Shown: piece by piece, positions 1-6,667 of the stretch
Layout of the letters: each line of letters opens with the position of its first letter
Numbering within the stretch: position 1 is the stretch's first letter
Assembly (NCBI GenBank): GCA_905215635.1
Contig: CAJMQX010000032.1
Coordinates: 1-7,244 of the forward strand
Source: an uncultured bacterium
GTDB taxonomy: Bacteria > Bacillota_I > Bacilli_A > RF39 > UBA660
Length of the DNA stretch: 7,244 nt
Direction: 5' to 3'
The notes under the pieces: model-generated
The model's input: only the letters and a program-made list of their open reading frames with translations
Told to the model about the DNA's origin: nothing
Database searches by the model: none
Program-made: the position numbers and the translations under genes

Positions 1-1994
1 ATACTAGTATTAACAAGTTCATCTAAATCTTCTTCACGAGTAATATTATTCTTATATCTATTTTTATAATTTTCTCTTATTACATCAAAAGTAACTATTG
101 TATCATTAATACTATATCCTATTATAGTTAATATTCCTGCTATAAATATTGTGTCTATTTGTACTTTAAATACTGAGAAGAATAAGAATGTAAATAATAT
201 ATCATGAAGCAATGCTATTATTCCACTAATAGCATAATTAAATCTAAATCTAATAGCTACATAGATAATTATTCCTATCATAGCAAAAATTAATGATTTA
301 ACTGCATTCTTAGCTAATTCTTGTTTAACTACTTTACTAACTACATAAATACTACTATCAAGATTATATTCTTCTTTTAAAGTCTTAGTCATATTATTTA
401 TTTCATCTTTATCTATTACTTCTGACAAGATCAAACTAATCTCTTTATCACTCTCACTATATTTCTCAATAGTATAATCTTTATCCATAATATATTTTTT
501 AACATCATCTATCTTTTCACTAGCTTCTTTATTATTATTTATTGTAATACTAGTACCACCTGAAAAGTCTACTCCTAAATTAGCTCCTGTAGTAGCAAAA
601 ATAATTATTCCTACTACTAGTAAAATTCCTGTTAACATAAAGAATTTCTTCTGATTCTTAACAAAATTTAATCTTTCAAAAGGAATATGTATATTCTTCT
701 CTTTTTTAATTTTCTTCTTATTAACTCCTATAAATAATCCTAATCTATTATCAAAAATATTAGTATTTACAAAGTATTTAAGAATATATTTAATAAGATA
801 TACCATTACAAGAACGGTTACTATAATATTAATAATTAACATTGTAGCAAATCCCTTAACAGAACTTTGTCCTAATATAAACATAATAATTGCTGCAATA
901 ATCGTAGTAACATTAGCATCTATAATACTAGAAAAACTACTCTTATTACCTATATCATATGCTTCTTTAAGTGGCTTTCCTATTAGTAAACTCTCTTTAA
1001 TTCTCTCAAAACTAATAACATTAGCATCTACTGCCATTCCTATTCCAAGAAGCATAGCGGCAATTCCAGGTAATGTTAGAACTCCATTTATTAAATAGAA
1101 GATTAAAAATGATATAAAAGTATAAAGTACTAATCCAAAACTAGCAATAAATCCTGCAAATCTATATATACTTATCATTAAAATCATTACTAATACAAGA
1201 CCAATAACTCCTGCTATTAAAGTCTTATTAAGAGAGTCCATTCCAAATGAAGCTTCTACTGTCTTTGAAGATATTTCTGTAAGTTTAGTAGGTAATGCTC
1301 CTGAATTTATAAGTTCTACTAATGAAGTAGCTTCTTCCTTAGAAAAACTACCTTGAATAATAACATCACTAGCAAAAGCTTTCTCTACTCTAGCTCCTGA
1401 TAAACAATGAGATTCACTAGTACCACATAGTTTTTGTTCTTTCTTATATGAATCTACTTCAGGATCATAATCTAACCAAATAACCATAATATTATTAGTC
1501 ATATTCTTAACTTTCTTAGTAGCTTCATAAAATGTATCCGTATCTTTAATCTTTAAACTAACTGCCGGTTTGCCATACTCATCTACTGTTACCTTAGCTT
1601 GTCCTCCTAAAACATCACTAGTCATAAGTAAATTATCATTATAATCTCTAAATGATAATACTGCTGTTGAAGATATTGTATTTCTAGCATCCTCAGCATT
1701 AGTAATTCCTGCTAATTTAACTCTAATACGATTATCTCCTTCAATAGTAATTTCAGGTTCAGATACTCCTAAAACATCAATCCTCTTAAGAATAGCTTTA
1801 TAAGTAGAATAAAGCATATCCTGATCCATCGTATCTTCTTCTTTAAGTGGTGATACTTCATATAATACTTCAAATCCCCCTTGTAAATCCAATCCAAAAT
1901 TTATCTTATTAATTAAAGGACTAATAAAATAACAACAAATAACTGTAACAATAAATACTCCTATTAGTCCAAATACAAATTTACCTTTCTTCAT
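1..1994 (-). CDS. secDF: Fused SecD-SecF protein-export membrane protein (3' end cut by window edge)
   Basis: SecDF is an RND-superfamily membrane protein that works with SecYEG and uses the proton gradient to help pull secreted proteins across the membrane. The first 664 codons are present; roughly the last transmembrane segments of SecF lie beyond the window edge. Residues 6-24 form TM1, followed by the SecD signature FGLDLQGG (33-40) and the extracellular P1 domain with LGVSEP and NRIRVKLAG. TM2 begins near 259, and TM4 carries GMAVDANV with the conserved Asp323. The SecF half starts near 440, with TM1 at about 451-467, GVDFSGGTS (474-482), HD (597-598), GYSINDTIV (626-634) and FDVIREN (636-642). 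The usual FDRIREN Arg is Val here. The single-chain SecD-SecF fusion is the Bacillus-type arrangement. The ATG at 1994 directly follows the comN stop codon, and its AAAGGAGAA binding site lies inside comN, so the two are probably translationally coupled. Confidence 0.96.
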   Translation of the reverse strand, partial: MKKGKFVFGLIGVFIVTVICCYFISPLINKINFGLDLQGGFEVLYEVSPLKEEDTMDQDMLYSTYKAILKRIDVLGVSEPEITIEGDNRIRVKLAGITNAEDARNTISSTAVLSFRDYNDNLLMTSDVLGGQAKVTVDEYGKPAVSLKIKDTDTFYEATKKVKNMTNNIMVIWLDYDPEVDSYKKEQKLCGTSESHCLSGARVEKAFASDVIIQGSFSKEEATSLVELINSGALPTKLTEISSKTVEASFGMDSLNKTLIAGVIGLVLVMILMISIYRFAGFIASFGLVLYTFISFLIFYLINGVLTLPGIAAMLLGIGMAVDANVISFERIKESLLIGKPLKEAYDIGNKSSFSSIIDANVTTIIAAIIMFILGQSSVKGFATMLIINIIVTVLVMVYLIKYILKYFVNTNIFDNRLGLFIGVNKKKIKKEKNIHIPFERLNFVKNQKKFFMLTGILLVVGIIIFATTGANLGVDFSGGTSITINNNKEASEKIDDVKKYIMDKDYTIEKYSESDKEISLILSEVIDKDEINNMTKTLKEEYNLDSSIYVVSKVVKQELAKNAVKSLIFAMIGIIIYVAIRFRFNYAISGIIALLHDILFTFLFFSVFKVQIDTIFIAGILTIIGYSINDTIVTFDVIRENYKNRYKNNITREEDLDELVNTS

Positions 1995-2231
1995 CTATAA
2001 TTCTCCTTTCACACTATTATTAACCACTTCACTAAGATCTAACATAAGTATATCATTTACTATATCATTAAGTTGTAAATCATGTCCATATCTCCACTTA
2101 GTTCTAACTAAATACTTCCATATATCTTCATTTTTAATACTTTTATACTTAGTAATACTAGCTAATCTCATCTTAACATTAAATACTGGCATCATCTTTC
2201 TATATAATTCAAGTTGTGAAGCAAACTCCAT
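1995..2231 (-). CDS. comN: ComN-like protein (post-transcriptional regulator family)
   Basis: This 78-residue soluble protein resembles the Bacillus ComN/YrzD family, named for post-transcriptional control of the comE competence operon in B. subtilis and reported to associate with the division-site protein DivIVA. The visible match is the pattern W-K-Y-L...K-W...L..IV-ND-I..L at about residues 38-64 (DIWKYLVRTKW, then LQLNDIVNDILML). The family is short and lacks enzymatic motifs, as here. Location supports the call, because family members commonly sit just upstream of secDF. The ATG at 2231 has AGGTGAT six bases upstream and a good promoter at 2250-2279. Its TAG stop abuts the secDF ATG with no gap. 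Nothing in this window encodes competence genes, so the competence role need not apply; a link to secretion or division is inference. Assignment rests on recalled family pattern, not on an alignment. Confidence 0.72.
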   Translation of the reverse strand: MEFASQLELYRKMMPVFNVKMRLASITKYKSIKNEDIWKYLVRTKWRYGHDLQLNDIVNDILMLDLSEVVNNSVKGEL

Positions 2232-2249
2232 CTATATCACCTATATCTA

Positions 2250-2279
2250 ATTATATACCAAAATAACATCTAATTACAA
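2250..2279 (-). promoter_or_regulatory. Promoter of comN-secDF
   Basis: On the minus strand a -35 box TTGTAA (2274-2279) is followed after 18 bases by a perfect -10 box TATAAT (2250-2255). The predicted transcript starts a short distance before the comN ribosome binding site. The -35 hexamer is one arm of the inverted repeat at 2273-2293. Confidence 0.65.
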
Positions 2280-2293
2280 GTTTTATTTGTAAT
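2273..2293. repeat. Perfect inverted repeat spanning both divergent -35 boxes (possible operator)
   Basis: ATTACAA (2273-2279) and TTGTAAT (2287-2293) are exact inverted copies separated by seven bases. The left arm read on the minus strand gives the -35 box of comN, and the right arm read on the plus strand gives the -35 box of the RNHCP gene. A protein bound here could control both directions at once. Equally, the symmetry could arise only because two similar -35 hexamers face each other; the extra matching base on each arm is modest support for an operator. Confidence 0.45.
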
Positions 2294-2315
2294 ATCAATA
2301 ATTTTATTATATACT
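2287..2315 (+). promoter_or_regulatory. Promoter of the RNHCP-domain gene
   Basis: A -35 box TTGTAA (2287-2292) and a -10 box TATACT (2310-2315) are separated by 17 bases. The gene's binding site AGGTGAG and its ATG follow within about 16 bases, so the untranslated leader would be very short. Confidence 0.6.
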
Positions 2316-2330
2316 TATTTTAGGTGAGTT

Positions 2331-2642
2331 ATGAAAAAATTTAATATGATTGATGAAAATTTTAAATGTCTTAATTGTGGTACTTCTGTATCTAAATTAA
2401 ATTATACTGCTAGGGATCATTGTCCTAATTGTCTATATTCTCTTCATGTAGACAATATGCCTGGTGATAGGCAAAACACTTGTCATGGTTTAATGAAACC
2501 TATTGGTATTGAAAAATATAAAAACACTTATAAGATAATTTATAAGTGTACTAAATGTAATACTATTCATAAAAATATTATGGCTAATGATGACAACTAT
2601 GATTTAATTATTAAGTTATCTGTAATTAGTTCTAATTTCTAA
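2331..2642 (+). CDS. RNHCP-domain zinc-ribbon protein
   Basis: A 103-residue protein of the RNHCP family (small bacterial putative zinc-binding proteins of unknown function). The core reads RDHCPNCLYSLHVD (28-41) followed by PGDR (44-47), C-H-G-L-M-K-P-I-G (51-59), a second CxxC at 73-76 (CTKC), and DDN (87-89), the order expected of the family. A first CxxC lies at 13-16 (CLNC). Cys13, Cys16, Cys31, Cys34, Cys73 and Cys76 plus nearby His residues could hold two zinc ions. The name-giving RN is RD here, and the usual late NR is NI, so it is a diverged member. No signal peptide or membrane segment is visible, so it should be cytoplasmic. It is the only plus-strand gene, with its own promoter, and its last 11 bases overlap the end of the convergent gene. 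What it binds besides zinc is unknown; a nucleic-acid role would be a guess. Confidence 0.85.
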   Translation: MKKFNMIDENFKCLNCGTSVSKLNYTARDHCPNCLYSLHVDNMPGDRQNTCHGLMKPIGIEKYKNTYKIIYKCTKCNTIHKNIMANDDNYDLIIKLSVISSNF

Positions 2643-3249
2643 AAAAATCAAATATATAAGGCATTATAAGTATAAATACAAATAACCCTATTGCTATCAT
2701 AAAGATCATTTTAAGTTCTTTAGATATGGGTATTGTATTTTTTTTACCTTCAAATTGTTGTATGTTCTCCATTACCTTAGGATCTTTTGTATAATCTATT
2801 TTATTAAGATTATTATAATCTTCTGAAATATTCAAATCTGTGATAGCAGTTTCATTATATCCTGTATTGATAAATCTACTTTGATTACCATGTACATTAA
2901 TTCCTTCTTGTTTTAACATTGCTTGATAACCTTCATTAACGATATTGTTATTAGCTTGATTATTAATAAATGGATTGATTGTACTTTGTGTATTAATTAC
3001 ATTTTGTGTACTACCGGTATCAATAGTACTAGGAATTACACTATTACTAACATCAATCGGATTATTAGTAGGAGGCATCTGCTGTATATTATTAGCTACT
3101 GGTGGTGCTTGTGTAACTTGACCAGGCATTCCCATTGAAGGTGCCTGATTATTAACTACAAAAGGATTAACACTATTATTAGTATTAGTATTCATATTGT
3201 TATTATTAGTAGGCATGCCAGTACCAAACATATTCTGATTATTATCCAT
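2632..3249 (-). CDS. Asn-rich low-complexity protein with C-terminal membrane anchor, function unknown
   Basis: I do not recognise a family for this 205-residue protein. Residues 1-105 are low complexity (Asn, Gln, Thr, Pro, Met), almost without charge; Asn makes up 39 of 205 residues. A short motif occurs twice, NPFVVNNQA (28-36) and NPFINNQA (92-99). Residues 106-180 are more mixed and charged, so may hold a conserved element. One hydrophobic segment (181-200) sits at the very C-terminus after a Lys-rich stretch, followed by only DFFRN. There is no signal peptide, so a tail anchor with the long N-terminal part in the cytoplasm is the natural reading. The ATG at 3249 has a strong AAAGGGGAG site. 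It starts 16 bases after the neighbouring Asn-rich gene, so the two are probably co-transcribed. The stop overlaps the convergent RNHCP gene, and I see no terminator after it. Confidence 0.8.
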   Translation of the reverse strand: MDNNQNMFGTGMPTNNNNMNTNTNNSVNPFVVNNQAPSMGMPGQVTQAPPVANNIQQMPPTNNPIDVSNSVIPSTIDTGSTQNVINTQSTINPFINNQANNNIVNEGYQAMLKQEGINVHGNQSRFINTGYNETAITDLNISEDYNNLNKIDYTKDPKVMENIQQFEGKKNTIPISKELKMIFMIAIGLFVFILIMPYIFDFFRN

Positions 3250-3265
3250 TATGCCTCTCCCCTTT

Positions 3266-4297
3266 CTACATAAATTGATTATTTACATTATTACTATTAT
3301 TATTTGATGGTGGTGTTCCATATACAAAGTTTACTGGTTGCGGATTAACCGGTTGTGGTGGTGTTATTGGATTAGGAACTGTATTTACTGTTGGATTAGG
3401 CATTGGCATCGGATTAACTTGTCCCATATTACCAAATCCATTATTTTGCATTTCATTATTATAATTCATTTGACTATTCATCATACTTTGATTAGTATTC
3501 ATTGTTTGACCTACATTAGATACTTCATTATTAACCATATTCTGACTAGGCATTCCCATATTATTATTCATTGTATTCTGTGGTGCTTCTTGAGTAGATG
3601 GAATAACTACTTCTCTTGGAGCAAATACTGGTTTTTGTTCAGATAAAGGCTGATACATAGGTTCAACTACTCCAGTAGTATTTGCATTCATATTCTCTAC
3701 TGGTTCAGGAGTATTCATATTATTCATTACTTGTCCATTATTATTAGGAATTGGATTAGCACTATTCATAGCTTGTGCCATCATATTATCAGGTTGCATT
3801 GGATTGGACTGCAACGAATTTGATTGTATTTGATTAATTGGTTCTTGTAGTGTCATTCCCATTTGATTAGACATCATTCCTTGATTAGGTATTGCTTGTG
3901 GAAGTGTACCATTATTTCCATTCATATCAAGTGGTGAAACGCTTGAATTAGGTATAGTTCCAAAATTAACAGGTGTATTTTGATTAGGATTAAATCCTTC
4001 ATTACTAACATTATTTCCAAAAGGCATTTGCATAGCACTCATCTGATTAACATTAACTGGTCCATTAACTGGTTGCGGACTAACTTGATTAGGTTGAAAA
4101 CTAACTGGAGTCTGTCCCATAGTGTTTGCACTTGGAATTGCCATTGCTGGAGCCGCTTGTGCCACTTGTCCTTTATTTTTACCCTTTCCACTCTTTTTCT
4201 TATCAACTAAAAAGCCAATAACTGTAATTATTGATAACAATATAACTACTAAGATATAAATATAATTGTTAATCAAAAATTCTTTAATATTATCCAT
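3266..4297 (-). CDS. Asn/Met/Pro/Gln-rich low-complexity protein with N-terminal membrane anchor, function unknown
   Basis: This 343-residue protein has no family I recognise. A single transmembrane segment covers about residues 12-30, followed at once by a basic patch (KKKSGKGKNKG, 33-43). By the positive-inside rule the rest faces the cytoplasm. Residues 44-343 are almost entirely Asn, Met, Pro, Gln, Gly, Ser, Thr and Val. Asn accounts for 67 of the 343 residues, only two basic residues (Lys222, Arg228) occur after 43, and no cysteine is present. This is a long disordered, prion-like composition. PQPVN appears three times (74-78 and, in tandem, 314-323). A short less repetitive stretch near 211-240 (VVEPMYQP, APREVVIPSTQEAP) could be a binding motif. 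The ATG at 4297 has GAGGAG eight bases upstream. It lies 62 bases after ezrA on the same strand and has a likely promoter of its own in that gap. Confidence 0.8.
   Translation of the reverse strand: MDNIKEFLINNYIYILVVILLSIITVIGFLVDKKKSGKGKNKGQVAQAAPAMAIPSANTMGQTPVSFQPNQVSPQPVNGPVNVNQMSAMQMPFGNNVSNEGFNPNQNTPVNFGTIPNSSVSPLDMNGNNGTLPQAIPNQGMMSNQMGMTLQEPINQIQSNSLQSNPMQPDNMMAQAMNSANPIPNNNGQVMNNMNTPEPVENMNANTTGVVEPMYQPLSEQKPVFAPREVVIPSTQEAPQNTMNNNMGMPSQNMVNNEVSNVGQTMNTNQSMMNSQMNYNNEMQNNGFGNMGQVNPMPMPNPTVNTVPNPITPPQPVNPQPVNFVYGTPPSNNNSNNVNNQFM
3329..3358 (-). repeat. Tandem 15-base repeat encoding PQPVN twice
   Basis: Two adjacent 15-base units near the 3' end of the Asn/Met-rich gene both encode Pro-Gln-Pro-Val-Asn. 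They differ only at synonymous third positions, indicating an older duplication kept at protein level. A third PQPVN occurs at residues 74-78 of the same protein. Confidence 0.7.
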
Positions 4298-4324
4298 ATT
4301 TCCATCTCCTCTTTACTCTATATA

Positions 4325-4353
4325 ATCTTATCATATCTTTTTAAATTTTTCAA
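4325..4353 (-). promoter_or_regulatory. Probable internal promoter for the two Asn-rich protein genes
   Basis: In the 62-base gap after ezrA the minus strand carries TTGAAA (4348-4353), a 17-base spacer, and an extended -10 box TGA-TAAGAT (TAAGAT at 4325-4330). A start near 4318 would leave a leader of about 20 bases before the ATG at 4297, containing the GAGGAG site. No hairpin terminator is visible in the gap, so read-through from ezrA is also possible. Confidence 0.45.
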
Positions 4354-4359
4354 TATTTT

Positions 4360-6066
4360 CTACTTTTCTATTTCAAATTTTGTAATAATATCTTCATCTA
4401 CCATTGATATAGCTTTAATTGATACATCCATTGATTGTTTATATTTTCCTTTTCTAAATAAATCTTCTGCTTCACATAAAGCTTCATCTATTTCTTTATA
4501 TGTAGTTCTATATCTATTTCCATAAGTAATAAGTTTCTCACAAGCTACAACACTCTTAACTATATCATTAGTCTTATTATATATTTTAAATACTAAATCT
4601 CTTGCTGTATCTACTCTTATATTTAGTATTTTTATTACTATTGGTTTTTTAGCTAATTCTTTAATAATCTCTCTAATAGCTTCTCCCGCTTCTTCAAGTT
4701 CTATATAATAACTATTAGGAATTACTGGTATTTTATATTCTTTTAATTTGTTTTTAGATTGTACTAACAAGTTCTGTATCATGTCTAACTGTTCTTTAGC
4801 CCTATATTCATCATCTTTCATACTAGTAATTGATTTAAGTCTATAATCTAAATCATCTTGTAATCTTGTAAGTCTATTACTAAGTCCATCTAATTCTTCT
4901 ACTAGTTTTGAATAAGCAAATGTTCTTCCTTTTCCATGTTCAAACAATGTTTTATAATCTTCATTAATTTTTTCTAAATTCTTACTAATTATATTAAATT
5001 TGCTTATTTCATTTTCTGATAAATCGTAAGTGCTCTTAATATCATCCATCTGTAAGTAGATATCATATACTACTTTATTTACTCCTTCTAATTTTTTCTT
5101 TAATTTCTTGATATTTTCTCTAAATATGTCTTTAGATTCTTTTTCTTTATCAAAACTATTAAATACTGTATTAAAATACTCTAATATTGTTTTTAATTCT
5201 ATTTCTGTATTGTCTAATTCAAACTTTTTCATTTTCTCTATTGAATTATTAACCTTTTCTTGTATTTCTTTAAGATTATATTCTATATTTAGATAATCAA
5301 GTGGATATCTATCACGCTGCATTCTAAAATACAAGGTCTTAGTTTCTTCTATCTTATTAGGTATCATTATTGTAGCCATTAATACTAAATCAGGTGTTTT
5401 TTCTAAGAAATTCTTCAAAGTATTAATATCTTTCTCTAATTCCATAACTACTTTTTCTACTGAAACATAGTCATTTTTATCCATATAAGATTCAAACTTT
5501 TTAAATTGTTTATCTATTTTATCTAGATATTCTTCTATACTACTATCTATTGGTCCATAATCTTTCTTAGTTCTTTCATATTTGCTTTCACATTCTCTAT
5601 ATATTGCTTTAAGTTTAGTAATAATGGATCTATTTCTTTCTTCTGACTTAGTTATTACTTTTACTTCTTCTAATAATGATTCTGTCTTTTTCTTTAAAGA
5701 TTCTAGCATCATTTCTATATAAGCAATCTTTTTCATAGCATTTTTATAATCTTTTCTATCAACCATAAAATCTGCTTCTGTAATTAAATCTGTTAAAGTA
5801 TCTATCTTTCCCTCTTTTATTTCTTTGAATGTGTCATCCCATTCATTTAATTTCTTTTTAAGGTCATCTGTCTTAACTAGTTCTTTTACTTTAGATAATT
5901 CACTAAGAATAGGTACTCCTATTAATTTATTCTTCTCATAATCTAGTTCTTCTATCGTTTGTTTATATTTCTTTTTTCTTTTACTTTGAATAATTATTAA
6001 TATTGCAATGATAAAAATAAAGGCCACTAAAAAAACAATCATTGGCGTAACCATTTTATGATCCAT
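4360..6066 (-). CDS. ezrA: Septation ring formation regulator EzrA
   Basis: EzrA is a membrane-anchored cytoplasmic protein of Bacillota that binds FtsZ, prevents extra Z-rings and helps organise the divisome. This copy has 568 residues, the usual length. A single N-terminal transmembrane segment (8-26) is followed by a basic run (29-33), then the family's opening pattern (LDYEKNKLIGVPILSEL, 41-57) and a long coiled-coil, spectrin-like helical body. Family landmarks are IPNKIEETKTLYFRM with YPL (235-256), DDLDYR (404-409), KIPVIPNSYY (445-454) and, near the C-terminus, YGNRYR (515-520), the QNR patch, where the usual Gln is Thr514. I chose the ATG at 6066 over an in-frame GTG at 6075, because AAGGAAG (6075-6081) is eight bases before the ATG and overlaps the GTG. 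It follows the rpsI terminator and is probably transcribed on its own, with possible read-through into the Asn-rich genes. Confidence 0.93.
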   Translation of the reverse strand: MDHKMVTPMIVFLVAFIFIIAILIIIQSKRKKKYKQTIEELDYEKNKLIGVPILSELSKVKELVKTDDLKKKLNEWDDTFKEIKEGKIDTLTDLITEADFMVDRKDYKNAMKKIAYIEMMLESLKKKTESLLEEVKVITKSEERNRSIITKLKAIYRECESKYERTKKDYGPIDSSIEEYLDKIDKQFKKFESYMDKNDYVSVEKVVMELEKDINTLKNFLEKTPDLVLMATIMIPNKIEETKTLYFRMQRDRYPLDYLNIEYNLKEIQEKVNNSIEKMKKFELDNTEIELKTILEYFNTVFNSFDKEKESKDIFRENIKKLKKKLEGVNKVVYDIYLQMDDIKSTYDLSENEISKFNIISKNLEKINEDYKTLFEHGKGRTFAYSKLVEELDGLSNRLTRLQDDLDYRLKSITSMKDDEYRAKEQLDMIQNLLVQSKNKLKEYKIPVIPNSYYIELEEAGEAIREIIKELAKKPIVIKILNIRVDTARDLVFKIYNKTNDIVKSVVACEKLITYGNRYRTTYKEIDEALCEAEDLFRKGKYKQSMDVSIKAISMVDEDIITKFEIEK

Positions 6067-6074
6067 TTCTATCA

Positions 6075-6081
6075 CTTCCTT
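6075..6081 (-). promoter_or_regulatory. Ribosome binding site that decides the ezrA start
   Basis: AAGGAAG on the minus strand lies eight bases before the ATG at 6066. It shares a base with the GTG at 6073-6075, so initiation at that GTG, which would add three residues, is unlikely. Confidence 0.75.
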
Positions 6082-6095
6082 ACATTTCTATTCAT

Positions 6096-6172
6096 AGTAT
6101 ATTTTATCATAATTTTAATTAATTTAATAGTCTTTTTTATGATATTGAATAATTTTCTTAAAAAGATGACAA
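6096..6172 (-). promoter_or_regulatory. Promoter region of ezrA (exact start uncertain)
   Basis: Two candidates lie between the rpsI terminator and ezrA. The first has TTGTCA (6167-6172), a 17-base spacer and a weak -10 box TTCAAT (6144-6149). The second has good -10-like hexamers TATGAT (6106-6111) and TATACT (6096-6101) near the gene, but no convincing -35 box. A promoter somewhere here is expected because a strong terminator precedes the gene. Confidence 0.4.
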
Positions 6173-6190
6173 ACGTATTTATTTTTAAGT

Positions 6191-6225
6191 AAAGAAAAAA
6201 CTCTGAAAGATATCTCTCAGAGTTT
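6191..6225 (-). terminator. Intrinsic terminator of the rplM-rpsI operon
   Basis: On the minus strand a 12-base-pair stem with one G-U pair (arms 6214-6225 and 6198-6209) closes on an ATAT loop and runs directly into TTTTTTCTTT (6200-6191). It begins 15 bases after the rpsI stop codon. The T-tract orientation makes it act on the minus strand only. Confidence 0.92.
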
Positions 6226-6239
6226 GTGTTATTAATATT

Positions 6240-6665
6240 TTATCTCTTACTAAATTGAGGTGCTCTTCTAGCTGCTTTAAGTCCTGGTTTCTTTCTTTCT
6301 TTCATTCTTGAATCTCTAGTAACCATTCCAGCTGCTTTTAATACTTTACGATAACTATCTTCGTTCTTTTCGTTTTCTTTATCGTATTCAAGTAATGCTC
6401 TAGTGATACCTAATCTAATAGCACCAGTTTGTCCAGAAAATCCGCCACCTGTAACATTACAATCTATATCAAATGTTTCTAAATTATTAGTAAGTTCTAG
6501 TGGTTGTTTTAAATCCATAACTAATACTTCAAATGGCATATATTCATTAACATCTCTACCATTTACAGTTATTTTTCCACTTCCTGGCATAAGTCTAACT
6601 CTAGCTACTGAACTTTTTCTTCTACCAGTTCCTAAAAATACTCTACTATCATTTTTCTTTGCCAT
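6240..6665 (-). CDS. rpsI: Small ribosomal subunit protein uS9
   Basis: S9 sits in the head of the 30S subunit, and its C-terminal tail reaches the P-site tRNA. The 141-residue protein has the family signatures [14 protein letters not shown] (12-25), [15 protein letters not shown] (73-87) and the basic tail ending in RRAPQFSKR, with the invariant terminal SKR. It is about 11 residues longer than the Bacillus protein. A few of these are at the N-terminus, and about seven form a charged insertion (KENEKNED, about 96-103) between the last core helix and the [15 protein letters not shown] segment. The ATG at 6665 is two bases after the rplM stop, and its GGGAGAG binding site lies within the last rplM codons. 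The two are thus co-transcribed and probably translationally coupled. A strong terminator follows. Confidence 0.97.
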   Translation of the reverse strand: MAKKNDSRVFLGTGRRKSSVARVRLMPGSGKITVNGRDVNEYMPFEVLVMDLKQPLELTNNLETFDIDCNVTGGGFSGQTGAIRLGITRALLEYDKENEKNEDSYRKVLKAAGMVTRDSRMKERKKPGLKAARRAPQFSKR

Positions 6666-6667
6666 AA

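Noticed and set aside
2273..2293. Inverted repeat as a transcription terminator
   Set aside because: The stem is only seven AT-rich pairs, no T-tract follows, and no transcript ends here because both flanking genes point outward.
3284..3306. ATT-rich run as a microsatellite or CRISPR-like repeat
   Set aside because: It is simply Asn codons on the minus strand near the end of the Asn-rich gene; there is no regular spacer pattern.
2923..4210. Three plus-strand open frames (2923-3138, 3338-3646, 3980-4210)
   Set aside because: They are shadows opposite the Asn-rich genes: rich in Ile, His, Trp and Ser, with no good binding sites, and produced by antisense reading of AAT/CAA/ATG codons.
5108..5296. 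Plus-strand open frame opposite ezrA
   Set aside because: It lies inside a well-supported conserved gene and has no recognisable protein pattern.
6073..6075. GTG as the ezrA start codon
   Set aside because: The ribosome binding site overlaps it; the ATG nine bases downstream has ideal spacing.
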